From assembly GCA_947463325.1 (NCBI GenBank), contig CANHQT010000005.1, positions 27,990 to 91,989 of the forward strand: a stretch of DNA of 64,000 nt, given 5' to 3'. The notes below the pieces were generated by a model, which saw only the letters and a list, made by a program, of their open reading frames with translations, did not search any database and had not been told where the DNA came from. The position numbers were made by a program, and so were the translations under genes. Shown in pieces: positions 35,483-43,860 of the stretch. The DNA comes from Sphingomonadaceae bacterium (GTDB lineage Bacteria; Pseudomonadota; Alphaproteobacteria; Sphingomonadales; Sphingomonadaceae). How positions within the stretch are numbered: the first letter of the stretch is position 1; each line of letters opens with the position of its first letter.

Positions 35483-37112
35483 AGACTGCCTCCTTGAACG
35501 GCTCCATGCCGACGCGGCGATAGGTGTCGAGGAAACGCTCGCCATCGCTTCTCAGCGTCCGGTACCGTTCGACCACTTTCTCGACGGCATCGACCACGCC
35601 ATCCTCGTCAAAGCCCGGACCCATGATCTTGCCCAGGCTCGCATCTTCCGCGCCCGATCCGCCGAGCAGTAGCTGGTAATTTTCAGTGCCCTTCCGGTCG
35701 ACGCCGAGGATGCCGATATGGCCCGCATGATGGTGGCCGCAGGCGTTGATGCAGCCCGATATCTTGAGCTTCAGTTCCCCGATGTCGCGCTGCCGCTCCG
35801 CATCGGCAAAGCGCTGCGCGATCTTCTGCGCGACCGGAATCGACCGGGCATTGGCAAGGCTGCAATAATCGAGACCCGGGCAGGCGATGATGTCGCTGAC
35901 CAGATCGATGTTCGCATCCGCCAGCTCCGCTGCCACCAGCGCGTCGTAAATCGCCGGCAGGTCACTTTCCGCGACATGCGGCAGCACGATATTCTGGCTG
36001 TGCGTGACGCGCAGTTCGTCATGGCTATATCGCTGGGCAAGGTCCGCCATCACGTCGATCTGCTCTGCGGTCGCATCGCCGGGAATGCCGCCGACGGGCT
36101 TGAGGCTGATGGTCACGCTCACATGGCCTGCCACCTTGTGCGGCCGGGTGTTGCGTGCCCGCCAATGGGCAAAGGCGGATCCAGCTTTGCCGTCCAGTGC
36201 CAGTGACGCTTTGGGGGCCAGCCCTTCGGGCATCGCAAAGAAACGCTCGATCCGTTCCCATTCGGCGGCTGGCGGGTCGATGCCCAGCGCCTTCACCGCG
36301 ACCAATTCTTCCTCGACCTGGCGGGCATATTCCGCCGCCCCGAGATCGTGGACCAGGATCTTGATCCGCGCCTTGTAGATATTGTCGCGCCGTCCGTGGC
36401 GATTGTACACGCGCAGGCACGCTTCCATCGTGGCGAGGAAATCTTCGCGCCGGACGAAGGGCACAATCTCGGGCGCCACCATCGGTGTCCGGCCCATACC
36501 CCCGCCGACGAACACCCGCGCACCGACCACGCCATCCTGTGTCACCAGCTGGATGCCGATGTCATGCAGGCGCATTGCTGCCCGGTCTTCGTCCGCCGCA
36601 ATCACCGCAATCTTGAACTTGCGGGGGAGGTAACTGAACTCGGGGTGGAAGGTGGACCATTGCCGCAGCATTTCCGCCCACACGCGCGGGTCAGCCACTT
36701 CGTCCGCGGCGGCGCCGGCAAACTGGTCGGAACTGATGTTGCGGATGCAATTGCCGCTCGTCTGGATGGCATGCATCTCGACACTGGCAAGGTCGGCAAG
36801 GATCGCCGGGGAATCCTCCAGCTTGATCCAGTTATACTGGATGTTCTGGCGCGTCGTGAAATGGCCGTAGCCGCGGTCATAGGTGCGCGCGATGTGCGCC
36901 AGCATCCGCATCTGCCGGCTGTCCATCGTGCCATAGGGAATGGCGACGCGCAGCATATAGGCGTGCAGCTGGAGGTAGAGGCCGTTGGTCAGCCGCAGCG
37001 GCTTGAACTCGTCCTCGCTGATTTCTCCCGCCAGGCGGCGCGCCACCTGGTCGGAGAATTCCGCCACCCGTGCGTCGACGATGGCCTGGTCATATTGGTC
37101 GTAACGATACAT
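35475..37112 (-). CDS. cysI: Ferredoxin-type nitrite/sulfite reductase (siroheme protein)
   Basis: The enzyme reduces sulfite to sulfide by six electrons using siroheme and 4Fe-4S. The 545-residue protein has two ferrite-like repeats. TRQNIQYNWIKLED and RNISSDQFAGAAADE lie in the N-terminal half. The cluster ligands are in IIACPGLDYCSLANA and KISGCINACGHHHAG (CxxxxxC and CxxxC). No cysJ flavoprotein is nearby, so ferredoxin is the likely donor. Context with cysH favours sulfite over nitrite. Confidence 0.92.
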   Translation of the reverse strand: MYRYDQYDQAIVDARVAEFSDQVARRLAGEISEDEFKPLRLTNGLYLQLHAYMLRVAIPYGTMDSRQMRMLAHIARTYDRGYGHFTTRQNIQYNWIKLEDSPAILADLASVEMHAIQTSGNCIRNISSDQFAGAAADEVADPRVWAEMLRQWSTFHPEFSYLPRKFKIAVIAADEDRAAMRLHDIGIQLVTQDGVVGARVFVGGGMGRTPMVAPEIVPFVRREDFLATMEACLRVYNRHGRRDNIYKARIKILVHDLGAAEYARQVEEELVAVKALGIDPPAAEWERIERFFAMPEGLAPKASLALDGKAGSAFAHWRARNTRPHKVAGHVSVTISLKPVGGIPGDATAEQIDVMADLAQRYSHDELRVTHSQNIVLPHVAESDLPAIYDALVAAELADANIDLVSDIIACPGLDYCSLANARSIPVAQKIAQRFADAERQRDIGELKLKISGCINACGHHHAGHIGILGVDRKGTENYQLLLGGSGAEDASLGKIMGPGFDEDGVVDAVEKVVERYRTLRSDGERFLDTYRRVGMEPFKEAVYG

Positions 37113-37113
37113 G

Positions 37114-37410
37114 TCAGATCACCCATTCGCCGGCGGCAGGGTCGGCGGGTTTCAGCGTCAGGTCCGGGCGCACGGTCGGCCCCAGGGCGCGGATGCGGTC
37201 CTTGATGTGTGCGGGGCGCGGGCCTTCGGGCGTTGCGATGGCGTCAATGACATAGGGCGCGTTCACACGCCGTGCGCCTTCCTCGGCGGCGAGGATCGCC
37301 TCGCCCTTCTCGCCGACATCGACGGCGTCCTCGACATGGAGCGACCAGCCGGAGCCGGTCCACCAGGTCACGCGCCCGTCCTTCAAATCATTTCCGGTCA
37401 GCAGTTTCAT
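37114..37410 (-). CDS. DUF2849 family protein
   Basis: The 98-residue protein begins MKLLTGNDLKDGRVTWWTGSGW and has PYVIDAI.ATPEGPRPAHIKDRIR, typical of DUF2849. It lies between the siroheme gene and cysI, overlapping the former by four bases and ending one base before the latter. Its function in sulfite reduction is unproven. Confidence 0.88.
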   Translation of the reverse strand: MKLLTGNDLKDGRVTWWTGSGWSLHVEDAVDVGEKGEAILAAEEGARRVNAPYVIDAIATPEGPRPAHIKDRIRALGPTVRPDLTLKPADPAAGEWVI

Positions 37411-38210
37411 GCCCGGCTATTCTCCGTCATCAATGTTCGGAATTGCGCCAGCGCATCCTCGGCCAGCCCGCGTGCCGCGACTTCGCCAATCACCAGCAGC
37501 GCGGGACTTTTCACCCGCTCGCGCTGCACCAGCGCGCCGAGGTCGGTCAGCAGGGTGCGCAGCGCGCGAAAGGCGCTCCGTCCGCCGCCCTCGAGCACCG
37601 CTGCCGGGGTCGCAGGATCGACACCATCGGCAATCAGCTTCTCGACGATCGCGTCCGCGGTCGCGACGCCCATGTAGATGACAAGGGTTCGCCCCTGGCC
37701 GGCAAGTCCCGACCAATCCTGTTCAGTGAGGCCCTTGCACTGGCCGGCGACAAAGCTGACCGCGCTTGATGCTTCGCGGTGGGTCAGCGGGATTTGCGCC
37801 TGCGCGGCACAGGCGAGCGCAGCGGAGACGCCCGGCACGACCTCGACCGGAACGCCAGCGGCGCGGCAGGCCTCTGCTTCTTCGCCGCCGCGACCGAACA
37901 CAAATGGATCGCCGCCCTTCAGTCGCACCACATCATGCCCGGCCAGCGCCTCGGCAACGAGCAGCGCGTTGATCTCTTCCTGCGGCATGGAATGGCGGCT
38001 GCGCTGCTTGGCGACGCTCACCATCCGGGCATGGGGCTGGGCCAGCGCCAGCACCTCGGGCTCCACCAGGCCGTCATGGACGATGATAGACGCAGCGCCG
38101 ATCAGACGCGCCGCGCGCAGCGTGAGCAGGTCCGCTGCACCCGGCCCGGCACCGACCAGATGGACGGTGCCGGGCACGGATGCAGGGCCGGGGGGAGGGA
38201 GAGCCACCAT
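37407..38210 (-). CDS. cobA: Uroporphyrinogen-III C-methyltransferase
   Basis: This enzyme makes precorrin-2, the precursor of siroheme for CysI. The 267-residue protein has VHLVGAGPGAADLLTLRAAR, VRLKGGDPFVFGRGGEEAEA and VPVEVVPGVSAALA, the SUMT signatures. The CysG dehydrogenase/ferrochelatase part is absent, so siroheme completion is encoded elsewhere. It heads the cobA-DUF2849-cysI-DUF934-cysH block. Confidence 0.93.
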   Translation of the reverse strand: MVALPPPGPASVPGTVHLVGAGPGAADLLTLRAARLIGAASIIVHDGLVEPEVLALAQPHARMVSVAKQRSRHSMPQEEINALLVAEALAGHDVVRLKGGDPFVFGRGGEEAEACRAAGVPVEVVPGVSAALACAAQAQIPLTHREASSAVSFVAGQCKGLTEQDWSGLAGQGRTLVIYMGVATADAIVEKLIADGVDPATPAAVLEGGGRSAFRALRTLLTDLGALVQRERVKSPALLVIGEVAARGLAEDALAQFRTLMTENSRA

Positions 38211-38290
38211 GGCGGCATGGGTGCGCCGGCTGCTCCGGCAAAGGAAGGCAGGAGTCCTTGGGGGCCTTCAAGCTCTGCTTTTGCGGGGCC

Positions 38291-39703
38291 TCAATCTTGC
38301 GCCAGGCCGATGCCGATGGTTGCGCGCGGCACTTCTGCCTCGGTCGATGCAACCGGATAGGCGCAATAGTCCGCCGCATAATAGGCGCTCGGCCGGTGGT
38401 TGCCGGACAGGCCGACCCCGCCGAACGGCATGGATGATGATGCGCCGTTGGTCGGCCGGTTCCAGTTGATTACGCCGGCGCGGACATTGGCCCAGAATTT
38501 GTCATAATCCTCAGGCGAACCCCCGATCAGCGCGGCAGACAGGCCATAGGCGGTGGCATTGGCCTCCGCGATCGCCTGATCGAAATCGCTGACGCGCACC
38601 ACCTGAAGCAGGGGGCCGAACAGCTCGATGTCGGGCCGCTCGGCCATAGTGGTCACATCGACAATGCCGGGGGTCAGGAACGGGCGGCTCTCGTCCGGGC
38701 GCGTCATAAAGCGGATGGATTGCGCCCCGCTCGACAGGAAATAGAGGAAACTTTCCATCAGCCCGTCGGCAGTCTCATTGTCGATCACCGGGCCCATGAA
38801 GGGCTGTGGATCGTCAAATGGCGCGCCGACGATCAGCCGGTCCGTGATCTTGCGGATATCGTCGAGCAGCGCCGGCGCCAGCGTGTCCCGCACGATCAGG
38901 CGGCGCGCGTTGGAACAGCGTTGGCCGGCGGACATGAAGGCGGACTGCACGACCAATGTTGCCGCGCTGGCAATGTCGCGCGTGTCCCAGACAACAATCG
39001 GATTGTTGCCGCCCATTTCGAGCGCGACAATCTTGTCAGGCCGGGCAGCAAGGCTGCGGTTGATGGCGATGCCGGTGCGTGCCGAACCGGTAAACAACAC
39101 GCCATCAACATCGGCATGGGATACCAGAGCGCGGCCTTGATCCGGCCCGCCGTGGAGGATGCGGACCACCCCTTCTGGAACGCCCGCTGCGTGCAGCAGG
39201 TCGACCAGCATCTGGCCGACCCCCGGCGTCTTCTCCGATGGCTTGAACACCACGGCATTGCCGGCGAGCAGCGCCGGGATGATGTGGCCATTGGGCAGAT
39301 GCGCGGGGAAATTATAGGGGCCCAGTACCGCCATCACCCCGTGCGGCTTGTGGCGCAGCGCGGTGCGGGTACCCATGGTGCCGTCGCTGCGCCGCTGGGC
39401 GGTGCGTTCGGCATAGGCTTTCACCGAAATGTCGACCTTGGCGCAGACGCTTTCGACCTCGGCCTTCGCTTCCCACATCGGTTTGCCGGTTTCACGCGCG
39501 ATCAGGGTGGCCATCGGCTCGGGGTCGGCCTTCAGCCGTTCGGCAAATCGTTTCAGTGAATCGATGCGCTTCGCCAGCGGCAGGGCGACCCACAGCGGCC
39601 AATCGGCGCGCGCCCGCGCGACTTCGGCATCGACATCGCCAGCCGTGCCCTGCCAGACCAGATCGCCGGTCGCCGGGTCATGCGACGTCAATTGTGCTGT
39701 CAT
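38291..39703 (-). CDS. astD: N-succinylglutamate 5-semialdehyde dehydrogenase
   Basis: AstD oxidises succinylglutamate semialdehyde in the arginine succinyltransferase pathway. The 470-residue aldehyde dehydrogenase has GPYNFPAHLPNGHIIPALLA, LEMGGNNPIVV (general-base Glu) and SAGQRCSNARR (nucleophile Cys), all characteristic of AstD. Two adjacent ATGs (39706 and 39703) follow GAGGGG. No astA or astB is next to it here, which is unusual because these genes often form an operon. Confidence 0.88.
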   Translation of the reverse strand: MTAQLTSHDPATGDLVWQGTAGDVDAEVARARADWPLWVALPLAKRIDSLKRFAERLKADPEPMATLIARETGKPMWEAKAEVESVCAKVDISVKAYAERTAQRRSDGTMGTRTALRHKPHGVMAVLGPYNFPAHLPNGHIIPALLAGNAVVFKPSEKTPGVGQMLVDLLHAAGVPEGVVRILHGGPDQGRALVSHADVDGVLFTGSARTGIAINRSLAARPDKIVALEMGGNNPIVVWDTRDIASAATLVVQSAFMSAGQRCSNARRLIVRDTLAPALLDDIRKITDRLIVGAPFDDPQPFMGPVIDNETADGLMESFLYFLSSGAQSIRFMTRPDESRPFLTPGIVDVTTMAERPDIELFGPLLQVVRVSDFDQAIAEANATAYGLSAALIGGSPEDYDKFWANVRAGVINWNRPTNGASSSMPFGGVGLSGNHRPSAYYAADYCAYPVASTEAEVPRATIGIGLAQD

Positions 39704-39815
39704 CATCCCCTCGACCGTCTTGTCCGGCACATGCAACTGGTCGGCCATCTACAATAATGCCTAGCCGCGGCAGCATAGGTTCGTTGCATGATTCCGCAAC
39801 TGCCGCAGCCCTTGT

Positions 39816-41195
39816 TCAAGCGGCCAGCGCCGCGCCCATCGCCCTTATTGCCGCGACTTTATTGTTAAGTGGTTGCCATTCATCGCCTTCTGCGATCGCT
39901 GCCCAAATTGTCTCGACTTCCTCAACATCCATCGATTGTGGCTGGGTATCCTCCCACCATCGGCCGCGCACCGCCTCCCGGCCTGCGAGCGCCGCAATCA
40001 GCGCCTGCCGCTCTGGCGTCTCGTCACCCGCGGCCACGCGCCCGCCGGCCCAGTCGATGAAGAACCGGTCGATCCGCGTTCCGCTCGCCACCATGAAGCG
40101 TTCGGCGGCCAGCACCAGCGCACGGTCGCTGGCGGCATCTGCTCCGCTCACCCCCAGCCTCCAGCAGAAACGTTCGGCAATCGCTGCCTCATAGGCGGGC
40201 GCAAAAACCTCCAGCGCTTCGACCAGTGGCTCAGCTGGCGCGATCGTGCGCAGGCTCACGGCCAATTGCCCGACATCCCAGTGGATCACGTGCGGCTGGC
40301 GTCCGAACGCATAAAGGCCGCCATGGTCGAAATAGGCAGCGACAAAGGCCGGGTCCCATTCAGGCGTGAACCGCCATGGCCCGTAATCGAAACTCTCTCC
40401 GCTGATGTTGATATTGTCGCTGTTGAGCACGCCGTGGACAAAGCCCGCGACCATGAAGCTCGCTGCCATGCGCGCGCAGCGTTCGGCACTGAACCGCACC
40501 AGCATGGCCGCCGCTTCATCGACCGGCAGCGCCTGCGCCTGGCCCGCATCGACGCGGGCATAGTTCGCCAGGCAGTAACGCAGCAGCCGTTCCATCGCCT
40601 CGGCCTCGCCCAAATAGGCTAGCCGCTGGAAACTGCCGATTCTGATATGGCCGTGGCTCTGCCGCACCAGCACAGCGGAGCGTGTCGGCGATGGTTCGTC
40701 GCCGCGATGCAGCGCCTCGCCCGTCTCGATGATCGAAAAAGTCGCGCTGGTCTCGACGCCGAGTGCCGCCAGCATTTCGGTCGCCAGCAATTCACGCGCC
40801 GCGCCCTTCAACGTCAGCCGCCCGTCACCGAACCGGCTATAGGGCGTCTGGCCTGACCCTTTGGTGCCCAGATCGATCAACCGGCCGTCGCGGTCCCGGA
40901 ATTGCGCGAACAGAAATCCTCGCCCGTCACCCAGATCGGGATTGTAGCTGCCGAACTGGTGGCCATGATACCGCAGCGCGAGCGGCCGGGGCAGATTGCC
41001 GGGCAAGGGTTCGAACTGTCCGAAGGCCGCGACCCACGCCGCATCGTCCAGCGCCTCCAGCCCGATCGCCGCTGCCGCCCGGTCGTTGCGCCAGCGCAGG
41101 ATATGCTGGGGGAACCGCGCCGCCTCCACGGCATCTCCGATCATGTCGGCAATCGCGAGGATGGCCGGATCAGGCCGGGGCAAGGCTTGCGTCAT
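39816..41195 (-). CDS. selO: Protein adenylyltransferase SelO (YdiU/UPF0061)
   Basis: SelO is a pseudokinase-fold enzyme that transfers AMP to proteins. The 459-residue protein has ALRYHGHQFGSYNPDLGDGR, LGTKGSGQTPYSRFGDGR (nucleotide-binding Lys), RIGSFQRLAYLGEA and the catalytic-site motif HGVLNSDNINISGESFDYGP. Its C-terminal third is shorter than in E. coli YdiU and ends without a conserved Cys or Sec. Starts at 41195 and 41204 are both possible; neither has a strong RBS. It is divergent from the alpha/beta hydrolase gene 29 bases away. Confidence 0.9.
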   Translation of the reverse strand: MTQALPRPDPAILAIADMIGDAVEAARFPQHILRWRNDRAAAAIGLEALDDAAWVAAFGQFEPLPGNLPRPLALRYHGHQFGSYNPDLGDGRGFLFAQFRDRDGRLIDLGTKGSGQTPYSRFGDGRLTLKGAARELLATEMLAALGVETSATFSIIETGEALHRGDEPSPTRSAVLVRQSHGHIRIGSFQRLAYLGEAEAMERLLRYCLANYARVDAGQAQALPVDEAAAMLVRFSAERCARMAASFMVAGFVHGVLNSDNINISGESFDYGPWRFTPEWDPAFVAAYFDHGGLYAFGRQPHVIHWDVGQLAVSLRTIAPAEPLVEALEVFAPAYEAAIAERFCWRLGVSGADAASDRALVLAAERFMVASGTRIDRFFIDWAGGRVAAGDETPERQALIAALAGREAVRGRWWEDTQPQSMDVEEVETIWAAIAEGDEWQPLNNKVAAIRAMGAALAA

Positions 41196-41223
41196 GGGCC
41201 CCATGTGGCGATAGACTGTGGGG

Positions 41224-42117
41224 ATGGCAACGCGTGTCCCTGCAAAGGCCGCTCCTGCGGGTTGGGAAGACTGCTTCTGGTGGTCCAATGATGGCGTGCG
41301 CCTGCACGCCCGCCGCTATGCCGCGATCGATCCGGCGCCGGATGCCCTGCCGCTGCTGTGCTTGCCCGGCCTGACCCGCAATGCGCGCGATTTTGACCGG
41401 CTGGCCCCGCATCTTGCGCAACGGCGGACCGTCTATGCCGTCGAATTCCGCGGGCGCGGTGAAAGCGGCTATGCCAAGGATGCGCTCACCTATGTGCCGC
41501 TCACCTATGTTCAGGATGTGATGGCCCTGCTGCAGGCGGAGGGGATCACCCGTTTCGTAAGCGTCGGTACCTCGCTCGGCGGGATCGTCACCATGCTGCT
41601 CGGCGCCATGCATCCCGACCGGCTGGCCGCGGCGGTGCTCAATGACATCGGGCCGGAGATCGCGGCTGAGGGGCTGGAACGGATTCGTGGCTATGTCGGC
41701 GCGGCCGCCAGCTATCCCACCTGGGTTCATGCCGCGCGCGCGATCGCACTCCCCAATGCCGGTGTCTATCCCGACTGGCGGCTCGAAGACTGGCTGGTGA
41801 TGGCCAAACGCACCCACCGCATCACGCGCGAAGGGCGCATCATTCCCGATTATGATGCCAATATCGCCCAGCCTTTCCGTGTGCCGGGCGGGGAATCAGG
41901 CGGCGATTTGTGGCCGGCCTTTGATGCGCTGAAGGCGATCCCGATCCTCTCGCTGCGCGGTGAGCGCTCGGACATTCTTGCCCCCGCCACCGTCAAGGCG
42001 ATGGCCAAGCGTCACCCTGGCCTTGCCACCGCCACCATCGCCCGCACAGGCCATGCGCCCACTCTCGATGAACCCGAAGCGGTGGCAGCGATTGACGCGC
42101 TGCTGGCAAAGCTCTGA
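41224..42117 (+). CDS. Alpha/beta hydrolase
   Basis: The 297-residue protein has LLCLPGLTRNARDFDRLAPHL (oxyanion region), VEFRGRGESGYAKD, the nucleophile elbow VGTSLGGIVTM and a late ARTGHAPTLDEPEAV with the catalytic His. The acid is probably Asp in LRGERSDILAP. The substrate cannot be predicted. ATG 41224 is preferred over GTG 41218. The glycosyltransferase gene follows after 8 bases. Confidence 0.88.
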   Translation: MATRVPAKAAPAGWEDCFWWSNDGVRLHARRYAAIDPAPDALPLLCLPGLTRNARDFDRLAPHLAQRRTVYAVEFRGRGESGYAKDALTYVPLTYVQDVMALLQAEGITRFVSVGTSLGGIVTMLLGAMHPDRLAAAVLNDIGPEIAAEGLERIRGYVGAAASYPTWVHAARAIALPNAGVYPDWRLEDWLVMAKRTHRITREGRIIPDYDANIAQPFRVPGGESGGDLWPAFDALKAIPILSLRGERSDILAPATVKAMAKRHPGLATATIARTGHAPTLDEPEAVAAIDALLAKL

Positions 42118-42125
42118 GCCGCTCC

Positions 42126-43271
42126 GTGGCCGGCGGGGCACTGCGCATCCTCCATTGCCACTCGACCTTTTCGCTCGGCGGAAAGGAAGCGCGCGCTGTG
42201 CGGCTGATGAATGCCTTCGGCGCGCGCGCACGCCACACCATCCTCTCCGGCATGCCGGATCAGCTCGGCGCCCGTGCGGCCATCGCGCCGGGCATTGTTG
42301 CTGACTTCCCCGTCGAAACCCGCGCCCCGGCGCTGCATGGAAAGCCCAGCCCCTCACGCTATCTCGCGCTCGCCCGCTATATGCAGAATTACGATCTGGT
42401 GCTCAGTTACAATTGGGGCGCGATGGATGCAGTCATGGCGCACCGGCTGCTGTCCCGGCTGATGCCGCTGCCGCCGATCATCCATCATGAGGATGGGTTC
42501 AACGAGGATGAGACTGAACGGCTGGACTGGCGTCGTAATGCTTTCCGCCGCGCCGCCTTTCCCACGCTCAGCGCGCTGGTTGTGCCCAGCCGCACACTGG
42601 AGCATGCGGCCCGCGCGCATTGGGGGCGGGCCCTGCCGCTGCACCGTATCGCCAACGGCATACGCATCGCTGACTATGCAGCGCCGCCAGTCGCCGGTTC
42701 CATCCCCGGCTTCAAAAAGGGCAAAGGCGATGTCGTGGTCGGCACCATTGCCGGCCTGCGCGAGGTCAAAGGGCTGGATTTGCTGGTGGAGGCTCTGGCG
42801 CTGGCTCCGCCCACTGTCCGTCTGCTGATCGTCGGCGAAGGGCCGGAGCGCGAACGCCTATTGGCGACGGCTGCACGTTGCGGTGTGGCCGATCGGCTGC
42901 TGCTGCCCGGCTTCCTTGCCGATCCGCACCGCTATGTCGGCCATTTCGATATGCTCGCCCTCTCTTCCTATTCCGAACAGCAGCCGATTTCGGTGATAGA
43001 GGCGATGGCGGCGGGCTTGCCGGTTATCGCGCCGCCGGTCGGTGATGTGGCGCAGATGGTGGCGCCCGAAAACGCGTCCTTCATTGTGCCCCGCTCGGCC
43101 GCTGCGCTGGCAGATGCCATGGCCCGCCTTGCGGCCGATGCGCCGCTGCGTCGCCGGATCGGGGCCGCGAACCGCCTTTGCGCCAGCAAGCATTTCGATG
43201 AGGCGGCGATGATCGGCGCTTACGCCCGGCTCTATGGCAGGGCTGTCGGCGATCTGGCGGCTTTGGGCTGA
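42126..43271 (+). CDS. GT4-family glycosyltransferase
   Basis: The 381-residue protein starts at GTG 42126. It shows the GT-B pattern: FSLGGKEARAVRLMNAFG near the N-terminus, VVPSRTLEHAARAHW, GTIAGLREVKGLDLLVEALA and SSYSEQQPISVIEAMAAGLPVIAPPVGD (the EX7E-like nucleotide-sugar site). It probably transfers a sugar onto a surface glycan or lipid; no other glycan genes are adjacent, so acceptor and donor are unknown. Confidence 0.9.
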   Translation: MAGGALRILHCHSTFSLGGKEARAVRLMNAFGARARHTILSGMPDQLGARAAIAPGIVADFPVETRAPALHGKPSPSRYLALARYMQNYDLVLSYNWGAMDAVMAHRLLSRLMPLPPIIHHEDGFNEDETERLDWRRNAFRRAAFPTLSALVVPSRTLEHAARAHWGRALPLHRIANGIRIADYAAPPVAGSIPGFKKGKGDVVVGTIAGLREVKGLDLLVEALALAPPTVRLLIVGEGPERERLLATAARCGVADRLLLPGFLADPHRYVGHFDMLALSSYSEQQPISVIEAMAAGLPVIAPPVGDVAQMVAPENASFIVPRSAAALADAMARLAADAPLRRRIGAANRLCASKHFDEAAMIGAYARLYGRAVGDLAALG

Positions 43272-43325
43272 AGGGATCGTTTCGGCTGCTGCGGCATTTC
43301 ATCTGCTCCCGTCCGGAGCAGCCAT

Positions 43326-43790
43326 GTGACAGAGATTTTTGCCGGCAACAGTTTCGATGTCCTGCCCAATCTGGCGGCTTTGCTGACCGCCTATCTGCTG
43401 GCTGTGCCGATTGGCTGGAATCGCGAACGGGGGGATAGGAGCGCCGGCTTGCGCACCTTTCCATTGGTCGCTGTCGCCAGCTGCGGTTTCATTCAGGCGG
43501 TCGAACCGGTGATGGCCGGCCAGGCTGCGCCACTTGCCCGCGTCGTCGAAGGGCTGATCACCGGCATCGGCTTCATCGGCGGCGGTGCGATCCTCAAAAT
43601 GGGCCATAATGTGCACGGCACTGCGACGGCCGCCAGCCTGTGGGCTACTGGCGCGATCGGCGCGGCTGTCGGGCTCGGCAGCTATGATGTGGCGGTCATA
43701 CTCTCCGCGATTACAGTTCTATCCTTCGTGGTGCTGCGACCCTTCAAGAAGGCTGCGCATGACGGCGAAGGCCCTCTGCCCGACCAATAA
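43326..43790 (+). CDS. MgtC/SapB family membrane protein
   Basis: The 154-residue protein starts at GTG 43326 and contains LLAVPIGWNRERGDRSAGLRTF and ITGIGFIGGGAILK, the MgtC/SapB signature, with five membrane segments. MgtC proteins bind membrane ATP synthase or other partners under low magnesium; the C-terminal soluble domain of longer MgtC proteins is absent here. No adjacent mgtB is present. Confidence 0.9.
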   Translation: MTEIFAGNSFDVLPNLAALLTAYLLAVPIGWNRERGDRSAGLRTFPLVAVASCGFIQAVEPVMAGQAAPLARVVEGLITGIGFIGGGAILKMGHNVHGTATAASLWATGAIGAAVGLGSYDVAVILSAITVLSFVVLRPFKKAAHDGEGPLPDQ

Positions 43791-43860
43791 AAAAGGGCGC
43801 GCATTTCGTGTTGGCACAGCTATAGGCAGAGTTTCGGGGGAGCGTTTTCAGGAGAGCGAG

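Noticed and set aside
43811..43826. TTGGCACAGCTATAGG as a sigma54 or sigma70 promoter for the oxidoreductase
   Set aside because: The spacing between TTGGCA and TATAGG is only four bases and the sigma54 -12 element is missing; no fitting -35 was found.
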